This document shows positions 56,759 to 64,000 of a stretch of DNA of 64,000 nucleotides, piece after piece. The notes beneath the pieces were generated by a model. That model was not told the origin of the DNA, ran no database searches, and worked only from the letters and a program-made list of their open reading frames with translations. Each line of letters begins with the position of its first letter. Position 1 is the stretch's first letter. The stretch is from Sideroxydans lithotrophicus ES-1 (GTDB taxonomy: Bacteria; Pseudomonadota; Gammaproteobacteria; Burkholderiales; Gallionellaceae). The stretch covers positions 1,789,063 to 1,853,062 of the forward strand of contig NC_013959.1 of NCBI RefSeq assembly GCF_000025705.1. Direction: 5' to 3'. The position numbers and the translations under genes are program-made.

Positions 56759-58306
56759 CTAGTCGACACGAATCTCGGTCATCATCCCGCCGAAGTTTTC
56801 AGCATCGTTGGAAAGACGATTGAGATTGGTGGTGTAGAGGAAGTAGGTGCAGGGGGTTGTGGCGGTGCAGTTCGCATAATCGGGACTGCTTGCATCCAGG
56901 ATCGCATCCGTGGACTCGCCACCTCCCAGGGTGATCGAGTTGGTTGTGTAATACAGATTGTTGCCGGCCATGTCGCGCAACAGGCGCGCATTGTCTGCGA
57001 TCACCTGCATCGGGATGCCGACCGTGGCGAGCGTATGGAACTCGGTGACATTGAGGTCGGAAATGCGCAGTAGCGCGCGGGTCTGACCAGCGCTTCTCTT
57101 GATCTCAATCAGGGTAGGCAGAGGTTGCGACGGCCGTGAAATTCCGTCAGATGACAAAGTTGCCATCGGCCCGTTGATTACCGGTTTGCCATCCAGGCCA
57201 GTGCCTGTATTAGTAACGTTGGTGTTGATGGTGTCCGGATAGCTGCGGCCGCTCAGCATGAAGTACTTGTCGTGCATGTCGGCGAATGCTTCCGGATTAA
57301 ACGTCATGCCTACATAGTGGAAATTGGGGTCGAAGCTCATCATCTGGATCGGGTACTCGACGTCATAGCGGGTCGAGCCGTCGCCATCGTTGTAAGCGTA
57401 CGTGGCTGTGCCGTTGTTGGTGACGCCGGTTGCGCCGCCGCTGGCCAGATTGGCGGTGACGGGCAGCGGAGTTTGCCCGGTGCACAGGATGTCGCTACAG
57501 CCGACGCCGGTTGCTGCCGGATCGACTGCCGCTTTCTTGTTTGCCGCTTCCAGTGCCGCTCCGATGTCGCCATTGACCCGGTTCTGACGTGGGCGCACAT
57601 AGAGTTGCCCCACCATACCCATTTGCAGGTGTTCGGGCGGTGTAATGTGACAGTGCCAGAAATAGGTTCCGGCATCGGGCGCAGTGTAGTAATAGGTGAA
57701 GCTGCCCGCGATGTTAATGGCAACCGATGCGTCCGGCACGCCGTCAAAATATGAAGAAGCGTTGGGATAGCCGTGGAAGTGCACGGTGTGCTGCTCGAAC
57801 AGGTCCGGCCGCATGATCATGCCGACATTGCTCAAGGTCAGAAAGAATTCGTCATCCTCGTCGATTGCCATCGTCGGCGCCGGAGAGTTGGCGGACAGGA
57901 CGCCGTTGTTCATGATGGCTGCCGGTTCTATGCTGGCCGCATTGAGATCGTTCGGATCATTGGTGGGATTATTGAACACGTCAGCCGTCACGGTTCCAGG
58001 CAGCCCTTGATCAAGATTGCTCGTGCCTGAAAGCGGGCCAAACCCGAACAGGTATATCTGATGGCCGTCGCCCATGGTGGCAAAGCCGTCACCGCCGGCT
58101 ATTTCCTGGCATTTGACCACGCCCGGATGATTCGGATCGACGGTGGACCCGTTGGGGTGAAGCGTGGTCGTGCTCGGGCATTGCACGCGAAACGATGCGC
58201 TATAGGCCAGAGAGGAGAACAGTGAAATTACTGCCGCAAACCCAAGTACGAAAAACTCGAGCACATACTTCCGTACCGGATGGCTTGATGTTGTCGCATT
58301 TTTCAT
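56759..58306 (-). CDS. Multicopper oxidase-like protein, type 1 copper half
   Basis: A 515-residue exported protein, first gene of the operon. After the signal segment (LEFFVLGFAAVISLFSSLAYS) the first cupredoxin domain carries H173-T-V-H176-F-H178-G and, 40 residues on, H218-C219-H220 ... H226 ... M231 (YFWHCHITPPEHLQMGM). These are the motifs that provide the type 1 copper (Cys, His, Met) and half of the type 2/3 ligands. The second half (TYAYNDGDGSTRYDVEYPIQ; YFMLSGRSYPDTIN; ALLRISDLNVTEFHTLATVG) is cupredoxin-like without copper motifs. I chose ATG 58306 with GGGGG upstream; in-frame Met codons at 58318 and further upstream are possible. The substrate cannot be read from the sequence. Confidence 0.87.
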   Translation of the reverse strand: MKNATTSSHPVRKYVLEFFVLGFAAVISLFSSLAYSASFRVQCPSTTTLHPNGSTVDPNHPGVVKCQEIAGGDGFATMGDGHQIYLFGFGPLSGTSNLDQGLPGTVTADVFNNPTNDPNDLNAASIEPAAIMNNGVLSANSPAPTMAIDEDDEFFLTLSNVGMIMRPDLFEQHTVHFHGYPNASSYFDGVPDASVAINIAGSFTYYYTAPDAGTYFWHCHITPPEHLQMGMVGQLYVRPRQNRVNGDIGAALEAANKKAAVDPAATGVGCSDILCTGQTPLPVTANLASGGATGVTNNGTATYAYNDGDGSTRYDVEYPIQMMSFDPNFHYVGMTFNPEAFADMHDKYFMLSGRSYPDTINTNVTNTGTGLDGKPVINGPMATLSSDGISRPSQPLPTLIEIKRSAGQTRALLRISDLNVTEFHTLATVGIPMQVIADNARLLRDMAGNNLYYTTNSITLGGGESTDAILDASSPDYANCTATTPCTYFLYTTNLNRLSNDAENFGGMMTEIRVD

Positions 58307-58446
58307 GGCAACCCCCATGCTGTAGTTGCTACAAGTGAAAACCATCGTCGTTGGCCATTGTTATCAACACCGGGCCCGGCGCGGTACTTTGACTAGTTGG
58401 CGTGGAGTTTATTGCGTGTCCTGGATTGAAGCAGTGGGGTGGAACT

Positions 58447-58469
58447 GGTATTTCGATGGTAGTAATACC
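58447..58469. promoter_or_regulatory. Candidate operator upstream of the oxidase operon
   Basis: GGTATT (58447-58452) and AATACC (58464-58469) are perfect inverted repeats with 11 bases between, about 140 bases upstream of the first oxidase gene. A further GGTA lies between the arms. The size fits a dimeric LuxR-type regulator, and one is encoded nearby; the link is inference. Confidence 0.35.
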
Positions 58470-58498
58470 CTACAAATGAGGGAGGGGCCACGGCCGTG

Positions 58499-58888
58499 TC
58501 ACATCGATGACGAAAAGCCCGCCATAACAGACTTGACCATTTGCAGAATCTCTTCTTCGCTCATTGAACCTTTGGGAATAAAGTGGCTTGCGCCTGCATC
58601 GAAAGCTGCTTGGCGATACTCGGGCAAGTCATAGGCCGTGATGACGATCACGGTGGTATCGGCATGGCTGACCTTGATGGCTTTGGTCAGGATGAGTCCG
58701 TTCGCGTCGGGCAAATTGACATCCATGAACACCAGATCGGGCACGCAATCCTGAATCTGTTCCAATGCAGCTTTACCTGCATCGGCTTCTGCAATGGACA
58801 ACGACGGAAAACCGGAACTCAGGATATGGTTGAGCGAGTGGCGAAAATCCGCATTGTCATCAACAATTAGCGCTGACGTTTTGTTCAT
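58499..58888 (-). CDS. Receiver-only response regulator
   Basis: A 129-residue CheY-like protein with one receiver domain and no output. The acidic pair is D10/D11, the phosphoacceptor D56 in LVFMDVNLPDAN, the Thr/Ser position VIVITAYD, and the Lys in HFIPKGSM. The sequence is of the NarL/LuxR receiver subtype. It points toward the oxidase operon and is 192 bases from it; it is divergent from the PAS kinase. It may take phosphate from that kinase and act by protein contact or as a phosphate sink. Confidence 0.88.
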   Translation of the reverse strand: MNKTSALIVDDNADFRHSLNHILSSGFPSLSIAEADAGKAALEQIQDCVPDLVFMDVNLPDANGLILTKAIKVSHADTTVIVITAYDLPEYRQAAFDAGASHFIPKGSMSEEEILQMVKSVMAGFSSSM

Positions 58889-59129
58889 AAGGGGCGCCCG
58901 TAGTTATCGTCCAATCGGTGAACGAACAGCATGCAATTTATATTCTTGGTACCCAAAGGACGATACAGTAAGCAGTGTATATTTCTGCTGCCGAGGCCGT
59001 ATCGCCAATACGCATATCCTTTGTCACAATAGGGCCGGACGCACCACAACAAGCTGGACAAGCTCATGGAACAGGTTTTCAATTGGCGGCGGGCACCACA
59101 AATGCATTGAAACATTTGAGGGGGAAGCT

Positions 59130-61214
59130 ATGTCACACGACACGTCACACAGCACGATCAATGTGGATGCACCACAGGATAACTTCCCTCCTCCCAATTG
59201 CCCTTTTGATGATTGCCGGGCAAACAGGCTTGGGCAGACGCAACAGGCAAGACTGGAATGGGAATTCACCGCCGATTCGATACCTCAGCTCATCTTCCTG
59301 CTGGATCGCGACGAACATATTCTGCGCACCAACCGTACTCTCGAACATTGGGGCCTGGGTCAGGTTGTCAACGCGCCGGGACGCAAGATTCATGATTTGC
59401 TGCACCCGGATTGCAAGGACACAGATTGTCACCTGAAGCACATCTGGAGATATTCAGCAGGCAATAGGGCGCAGAATTTTGCCGTTGAATACCAAACCGA
59501 GGACAAATTCCTGCATCGCCACCTGAATCTGCATTTCCGCTTCCATCATTTGCCACAGGACGCCGAAGCCGGATTGATCGTTGCAGTCATCAGTGACATC
59601 AGCGACGTCAAGCTGGCAGAAACAAAACTGAAGAATTCCAAAGACGAGCTCGAACGCCGCATCGAAGAAAACACCTTCGCTCTGATCAGCACCAACATCC
59701 GCCTGCAGCAGGAAATCGAAAATCACAAGCGCATCGAAGAGAAGCTGGAAAAAAACCGCGCGGAATACAGCCAGCTGGTTGAAGCCATGGAAGAAGGCCT
59801 GGTCATTCTTGACAAACAGGGGGCGATCACCTACGCGAATCGGCAGTTCTGTAACACGCTGGGATATTCTCTCGAAGAAATGATCGGTCACACTCTCATG
59901 AACTATGTCGCCGCAGAAAACCGCCCCGCGCTCGAACGGCATATGGCCGAACGGGCACAGGGAAGCGTCGCCACCTATGTTGCAAATCTTGCAGGGGTGG
60001 ACGGACAGAAATTCTGGGTGAAGATCTCGCCTACTCTGCTGAACGACCAGAAGGGAGAAACGACTGGCAGCTTTGCCATCATCGCCGATGAAGTCAATCA
60101 TCTGAATGTGCAACAGGTGCTGCGCGAAACGTCAATAGGAATCGAAGACCTCTATGACAATGCGCCCTGCGGTCATTACATGCTGGACAATAAGGATTTT
60201 TTTGTAACGATCAACACCACCAAAACCAAATGGCTGGGATACACCAAAGATGAAATGATCGGGAAGTTGAGATTCCAGGACTTGCTCACGGAGGCGAGTG
60301 CGCGACAATATGCAAGCTACTACCCACGGCTCAAGAACGTTGGCCACGTGCGCGACCTGGAACTCGAACTGGTGCGCAAGGACGGCAGCATTCTGCCCGT
60401 GCTGCTCAGTGCCACGGCCATTCGCAACGCAGACGGGCAATTCATGATGAGCCAGGCCATCGTTTGCGACATCAGCTATCGCAGCAATGCCGAACAATCC
60501 CTGCGCGAATCCGAACATGCAAAGCGGATGCTGACTGCACAGGTCCTGTCGGCACAGGAAAAAGAGCGCAAAAGAATAGCCAACGAACTTCACGACGGCA
60601 TCGGGCAGACGCTCAGTGCGATCAAGTTCTACGTTGAGAACGCCATAAGCAAACTGAACGAACGCACGATCGACGATAGCATACGGATATTTGGCAATGT
60701 CATCCCGAAACTGCAGGGTGCCATTGAAGAGATGAGGCGCATCTCGATGGATCTGAGGCCTTCGATGCTGGACGACATCGGCACGCTTGCCACGCTGTCC
60801 TGGTTCTGCAGACAGTTCCAGGGCGTATACGAATCTTTTCGAATCGAGCTTCTGCTCGACATCAAGGAAAGCGACATCCAGCTTCCGCTCAGGACCGCGA
60901 TCTTCAGGATCGTACAGGAAACCATGAATAACTGCGCCAAATACAGCCAGGCGAATTGCATCCACATCAGCTTGATCAAAACCTGCAAGGAAATCGAGCT
61001 CACTGTCGAAGACGATGGCCGGGGCTTCGATCATGCCGAGGTGTGCGCCAGGATCGCGAACGCCGGTGGCGGAATGGGACTGGTCAGCATGCGGGAGCGT
61101 GCAGAATTATCCGGCGGTACGTTCTCGGTCGAATCGGCCAAATGCAGAGGGACCAGCGTGCGAGTTACCTGGCCGTTCCAGGAATCGTCCCCCTCCCCGT
61201 CAACAACAGCTTGA
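59130..61214 (+). CDS. Three-PAS NarX-type histidine kinase
   Basis: A 694-residue sensor kinase without membrane segments. PAS 1 at about 35-155 (IPQLIFLLDRDEHILRTNRT; contains CKDTDC, C-x4-C), a coiled coil at about 160-215, PAS 2 at about 215-335 (LVEAMEEGLVILDKQGAITY), PAS 3 at about 340-455 (YDNAPCGHYMLDNKDFFVTI), HisKA_3 dimerisation domain with H488 (IANELHDGIGQTLSAIKF), and HATPase with VEDDGRGFDHAE and GGGMGLVSMRERAEL. The ATG at 59130 has GAGGGGG before it; the frame is open upstream but that overlaps the divergent promoter region. This kinase type pairs with LuxR-type regulators, as at 61263-61922. Confidence 0.92.
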   Translation: MSHDTSHSTINVDAPQDNFPPPNCPFDDCRANRLGQTQQARLEWEFTADSIPQLIFLLDRDEHILRTNRTLEHWGLGQVVNAPGRKIHDLLHPDCKDTDCHLKHIWRYSAGNRAQNFAVEYQTEDKFLHRHLNLHFRFHHLPQDAEAGLIVAVISDISDVKLAETKLKNSKDELERRIEENTFALISTNIRLQQEIENHKRIEEKLEKNRAEYSQLVEAMEEGLVILDKQGAITYANRQFCNTLGYSLEEMIGHTLMNYVAAENRPALERHMAERAQGSVATYVANLAGVDGQKFWVKISPTLLNDQKGETTGSFAIIADEVNHLNVQQVLRETSIGIEDLYDNAPCGHYMLDNKDFFVTINTTKTKWLGYTKDEMIGKLRFQDLLTEASARQYASYYPRLKNVGHVRDLELELVRKDGSILPVLLSATAIRNADGQFMMSQAIVCDISYRSNAEQSLRESEHAKRMLTAQVLSAQEKERKRIANELHDGIGQTLSAIKFYVENAISKLNERTIDDSIRIFGNVIPKLQGAIEEMRRISMDLRPSMLDDIGTLATLSWFCRQFQGVYESFRIELLLDIKESDIQLPLRTAIFRIVQETMNNCAKYSQANCIHISLIKTCKEIELTVEDDGRGFDHAEVCARIANAGGGMGLVSMRERAELSGGTFSVESAKCRGTSVRVTWPFQESSPSPSTTA

Positions 61215-61262
61215 GCGCCAGATAGATATCGCAAACGCTACTGCGGAATGAACCCCGGGCCG

Positions 61263-61922
61263 TCACGACATCGAAACCATCCCTTTTTCGATGGCATAAG
61301 ACGTCAGCACGGCGGCATTGTGCAGATTGAGCTTGCGCATCAGGTTGGAGCGGTGCTTTTCCACAGTCTTGACGCTCACGCACAGGTAGCTTGCGATATG
61401 CTTGTTGCCCTGTCCTTCGGCGATGAGCTTTAGCACTTCTCGCTCACGTAATGTAAGCGTATCCCAGGCTGATGCCGGATTGATGCCCTTGCCGCCGTCA
61501 AGGTAGCCGTTAACGACTTTCTCCGCGATATCGGGGCTAAGGTAGGTCTTGCCGTTGAGGACGCTTTTGATCGCCAGAATCAATTCGTCATGAGTGGCGT
61601 GCTTGAGCACGTAGCCGTCCGAGCCGGCGTGCAGGGCTTCACGGATATACTCCTCCGCCTTGTGTACCGTGAGAACCATTATCTTGATCGCGGGATAACG
61701 CTTTTTGATTTCCCTGATCGACTCGGTGCCGTTGGTGCCCGGCATGGAGAGATCCATCAGGATCAGGGTTGGAGAAAGACTGCCGGCCAGGCGGATCGCA
61801 TCCTTGCCGTTATCTGCTTCGCCGACGACCTCGATGTTCGGATCGGAAGACAGCAGCGAGCAAATTCCCTGCCGTAATAACGTGTGGTCTTCCACCAAAA
61901 GAATGCGCTGTTTCTGGTTCAT
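61263..61922 (-). CDS. LuxR/NarL-type response regulator
   Basis: A 219-residue DNA-binding regulator. Receiver at 5-122 with phosphoacceptor D57 (LILMDLSMPGTNG), and a LuxR-type helix-turn-helix at about 153-215 (LTLREREVLKLIAEGQGNKH then VSVKTVEKHRSNLMRKL). It is convergent with the NarX-type kinase, 48 bases apart, and is its probable partner. The oxidase operon is a reasonable target, given that it is the only large accessory unit nearby; not demonstrable from sequence. Confidence 0.93.
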   Translation of the reverse strand: MNQKQRILLVEDHTLLRQGICSLLSSDPNIEVVGEADNGKDAIRLAGSLSPTLILMDLSMPGTNGTESIREIKKRYPAIKIMVLTVHKAEEYIREALHAGSDGYVLKHATHDELILAIKSVLNGKTYLSPDIAEKVVNGYLDGGKGINPASAWDTLTLREREVLKLIAEGQGNKHIASYLCVSVKTVEKHRSNLMRKLNLHNAAVLTSYAIEKGMVSMS

Positions 61923-61943
61923 GATTCCCCCCTCCCATTTTTA

Positions 61944-62462
61944 TTACCACAATGGCTTGTCCCCGGTCGAATCGAAGCTAGGTCTCTGAACTGCTGCAAT
62001 CTGGCGCTGCTGGTATGCGAACACCCATTCGGAATATTTTACGGCGCCGTCGAAACTGTTGCCAGCCGACCCGAACCCGGCAACCTTGATGGGATGCATT
62101 TCCGACAGACTATGCACGCCTATTATTCCACCATCCCCTCCCCGTACCAGCCCCCATTCGCTGGCCCCTGTCATCGGATCGCGGTATATCTTGCGCAAAT
62201 AGCGCCGCGTGTAAGCATACTGCGAATCCTTGAGCAAATCTTCCAGACTGGACGGAAATTTGGCATGGTTCAAATGATACAACCCGATCGCGATGCGAAA
62301 CTGGTTTCCTGCGAATAACAGTTCGCGCTCCTTTTCCCGCTGTACGGCGGTATGCCAGACTTCCGCAGTAGCTCCCAGTACTGCCCCCATCACGACGATC
62401 ACCAGCAACAGTACCAGATAGGTAAACCCGCCGTTGCCATGTCTTTTGGTCAGGTGCCGCAT
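61944..62462 (-). CDS. Type II secretion-like minor pseudopilin
   Basis: A 172-residue protein with a prepilin signal: basic leader, then cleavage at G|FTYLVLLLVIVVMGAVLGA. The usual Glu at position 5 of the mature pilin is absent (Val), which is known for some minor pseudopilins. The rest has YRRYLRKIYRDPMTG-like GspG character. The ATG at 62462 has AAGGAG eight bases upstream, encoded inside the end of the preceding gene. Third pseudopilin of the cluster. Confidence 0.82.
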   Translation of the reverse strand: MRHLTKRHGNGGFTYLVLLLVIVVMGAVLGATAEVWHTAVQREKERELLFAGNQFRIAIGLYHLNHAKFPSSLEDLLKDSQYAYTRRYLRKIYRDPMTGASEWGLVRGGDGGIIGVHSLSEMHPIKVAGFGSAGNSFDGAVKYSEWVFAYQQRQIAAVQRPSFDSTGDKPLW

Positions 62463-62464
62463 CG

Positions 62465-62851
62465 CTACCACTCCTTGTATGGCGATCCATCGGCTGCATT
62501 GCCTTCAGCGCCGCTATGGACATCATAGACGCCGCCCTTGTCAGGGTCTTCCGGCGGTACGGTGATCCAGGTCGACGTGCTTTCGGTTACCGGGTCGCGC
62601 GGAATGTTGCGAAGATATTTGCGACTCACCAGATCGTCCAGCGTAGCGGGATATTTGTCGTTATCACCATAGAATTTATCCAGCGCATCGCGCATCAACG
62701 TCAGGTTCTCCTTCAGCACGGCATCCTTGGATTTCTGCACGCTGCCGAAATATCGGGGCACGGCCAGCGAGGCCAGCATGGCGATGATCAGCATCACCAC
62801 GATCAGCTCGATCAGCGTGAAACCCAGAAGCCTGCGCGGTAAGGATGCCAT
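62465..62851 (-). CDS. GspG-like pseudopilin
   Basis: A 128-residue pseudopilin: G|FTLIELIVVMLIIAMLASLA with Glu5, then the GspG pattern ALDKFYGDNDKYPATLDDLV and YLRNIPRDPVTES, ending in GSPYKEW. I chose ATG 62851, one base after the preceding gene, where MASLPRRLLG is a normal prepilin leader. An upstream extension would lie inside that gene. Likely subunit of a short periplasmic pseudopilus. Confidence 0.88.
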   Translation of the reverse strand: MASLPRRLLGFTLIELIVVMLIIAMLASLAVPRYFGSVQKSKDAVLKENLTLMRDALDKFYGDNDKYPATLDDLVSRKYLRNIPRDPVTESTSTWITVPPEDPDKGGVYDVHSGAEGNAADGSPYKEW

Positions 62852-62852
62852 C

Positions 62853-63341
62853 TCACCACTCCTTGTAGGGAACGCCGTTGATTCCGGTTCCCGTAACCGG
62901 CACGTACACGTCAAACACATCATCGCCCTCCTGCGGGTCGTCGGCACTGCTGGCATAACTGCGCTTGCCCCATGTATCCACAGCGGGAATGCTGCTGTCG
63001 CGCACGAATGGATCGCGCGGGATACGCCGCAGGAAATACAGCTTCTGCTCTTTCTGGCTCAACGCATCGTTCACGCCCTGCACCAGGATATTGAGCGTCG
63101 GCGGATAGCCGGACTCCCCCACTTTCTTGATGATGTGTCCTTCGTCGTATGCCTGTTTGTAGGCATCGATAGCACCGCGGATCTGTCTCAACGCCGCATG
63201 CAGCTCCTGCTCCTTGCCACGCTGCACGGTCAATTCGGCCATGGGCAGCGCGATGGTGGAAAGCATGGCCAGGATGGCCAGCGTCACCACCAGTTCGATC
63301 AGGGTGAAGCCGCGAGAAAAGGGTATGCGCACGATGTTCAT
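62853..63341 (-). CDS. GspG-like pseudopilin
   Basis: A 162-residue pseudopilin: leader MNIVRIPFSRG, cleavage before FTLIELVVTLAILAMLSTIA with Glu5, then YKQAYDEGHIIKKVG, LYFLRRIPRDPFVRD and C-terminal GVPYKEW. The two GspG-like proteins share this tail. It overlaps the upstream cohesin gene by four bases. Confidence 0.88.
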   Translation of the reverse strand: MNIVRIPFSRGFTLIELVVTLAILAMLSTIALPMAELTVQRGKEQELHAALRQIRGAIDAYKQAYDEGHIIKKVGESGYPPTLNILVQGVNDALSQKEQKLYFLRRIPRDPFVRDSSIPAVDTWGKRSYASSADDPQEGDDVFDVYVPVTGTGINGVPYKEW

Positions 63342-64000
63342 GGCAGCAATGCGACGTTGTGCGGAGCGGGCAGATTGACTTTGACCTGATCGCCTGCAGC
63401 ATTCACGGCCGACCCGGACACCGAAATTGGCACCTGCGGATTGGCGGCCGTCACCTTGAACGTCAGCACGGCCAGACTGCCGCGCCCGCCTGCCCCCTCC
63501 AGTCCAGGCTGCGAAACATCCACCGAGACCTGTCCGCCCGTCGGGTCGACATTGCTGCTGAACACGGTCTGCGCGTTGTTGCCCTTGAGGAAATCCCCCT
63601 CGGCCACATCCACGACTTGCAGGGCTGCCGGGTCGTACACCACTTTGAGCGGCACGTCGACGACCTTGCTGCCGGTCTGGGCATAGACCACGACCTTGAA
63701 CTGGTCACCGACCTTGGCCTGCGACGCGCCTTGCCAGGACAGCATGAGTGGCGGCGTGGCCGGTTTCACGCCTGGCAGCAACTTGCCGGGTGCAAGCGCG
63801 GCAACGACCGGAAGCGTCGGTACGGCCAGGACTTGCGGCGATGCCGCCTGCGTTACCGGTTCAGGCTGCGAAACGATGCCGCCGGGTGAGGCAGCCGGTG
63901 CGGCCTGTGCCAAAGGCACCGCAGCCTGCTGCGACTGCAGCGGTGCGGGAGCTGCGCCTGCGGCCGGCAGGGCTGGCATCACAGGCTGCGGATGGAACGG
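63338..64000 (-). CDS. Cohesin-domain protein, probably secretin C-terminus (partial)
   Basis: The frame is open through the window edge, so at least 220 C-terminal residues are present. A Pro/Ala/Gln-rich linker is followed by a cohesin domain (LSWQGASQAKVGDQFKVVVY; VPLKVVYDPAALQVVDVAEG; SLAVLTFKVTAANPQVPISV). In betaproteobacteria a cohesin domain often ends a type II secretion or pilus secretin (GspD/PilQ-like) placed just before GspG-like pilins, which is the context here. The secretin part itself is outside the window, so the identification is contextual. Confidence 0.7.
   Translation of the reverse strand, partial: PFHPQPVMPALPAAGAAPAPLQSQQAAVPLAQAAPAASPGGIVSQPEPVTQAASPQVLAVPTLPVVAALAPGKLLPGVKPATPPLMLSWQGASQAKVGDQFKVVVYAQTGSKVVDVPLKVVYDPAALQVVDVAEGDFLKGNNAQTVFSSNVDPTGGQVSVDVSQPGLEGAGGRGSLAVLTFKVTAANPQVPISVSGSAVNAAGDQVKVNLPAPHNVALLP

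Overview
The window is a compact, GC-rich chromosomal segment. I read it as a betaproteobacterium of the Nitrosomonadales, probably Gallionellaceae-like (Sideroxydans/Gallionella type). This is an inference from protein style, from the tig-clpP-clpX-lon-hupB-tRNA-ppiD-fabI order, and from the large multicopper-oxidase region. No rRNA, CRISPR array, integrase, transposase or phage gene was seen. All calls are by eye, without database searches.

Layout. (1) 1-4.5 kb: the end of a DUF427 gene, a two-gene ergothioneine unit (egtB, egtD), a DMT-family transporter, and a convergent PatB/MalY-type C-S lyase. (2) 4.6-6.9 kb: a soluble CBS-domain histidine kinase and a response regulator with two receiver domains. 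(3) 7.2-11.3 kb: a broken mannosyl-3-phosphoglycerate phosphatase remnant, glycerate 2-kinase, an aspartate aminotransferase and an HDOD protein. (4) 11.4-14.4 kb: an AsmA-like membrane protein with a very long Ala/Glu/Lys helix, then tRNA-Asn. (5) 14.7-21.7 kb: a complete cytochrome c maturation operon, ccmABCDEFGHI. (6) 22-31.1 kb: fabI, ppiD, tRNA-Asp, tRNA-Val, hupB, lon, clpX, clpP and tig, a protein folding and quality-control block; lon has a sigma32-like promoter. (7) 31.2-42.6 kb: glycogen metabolism, glgB-pgi-glgA-glgC-GH57 and glgP.

(8) 42.9-58.3 kb is the most unusual part: seven exported-protein genes, all on the minus strand and separated by 10-27 bases, which look like one 15-kb operon. 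In transcription order it encodes two multicopper-oxidase-like proteins whose copper motifs are complementary, a 2,873-residue mosaic protein that starts with a degenerate copy of the second oxidase, a small secreted protein, a LolA-fold-like protein, a Sco copper chaperone, and a cytochrome c fused to a periplasmic-binding-protein-like domain. My reading is a split multicopper oxidase: the two polypeptides each carry half of the copper ligands, in the circularly permuted order I recall for MnxG/MofA-type metal oxidases. It would be matured by Sco and feed electrons to the cytochrome c made by the Ccm system. Mn(II), Fe(II) or an organic substrate are all possible; the sequence does not decide.

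(9) 58.5-61.9 kb: a receiver-only regulator, a three-PAS NarX-type kinase and a LuxR-type regulator, well placed to control that operon. (10) 61.9-64 kb: three pseudopilins and the C-terminal end of a cohesin-domain protein, probably a secretin, running off the window; this type II secretion-like system could be the exporter of the large extracellular protein, which is speculative.
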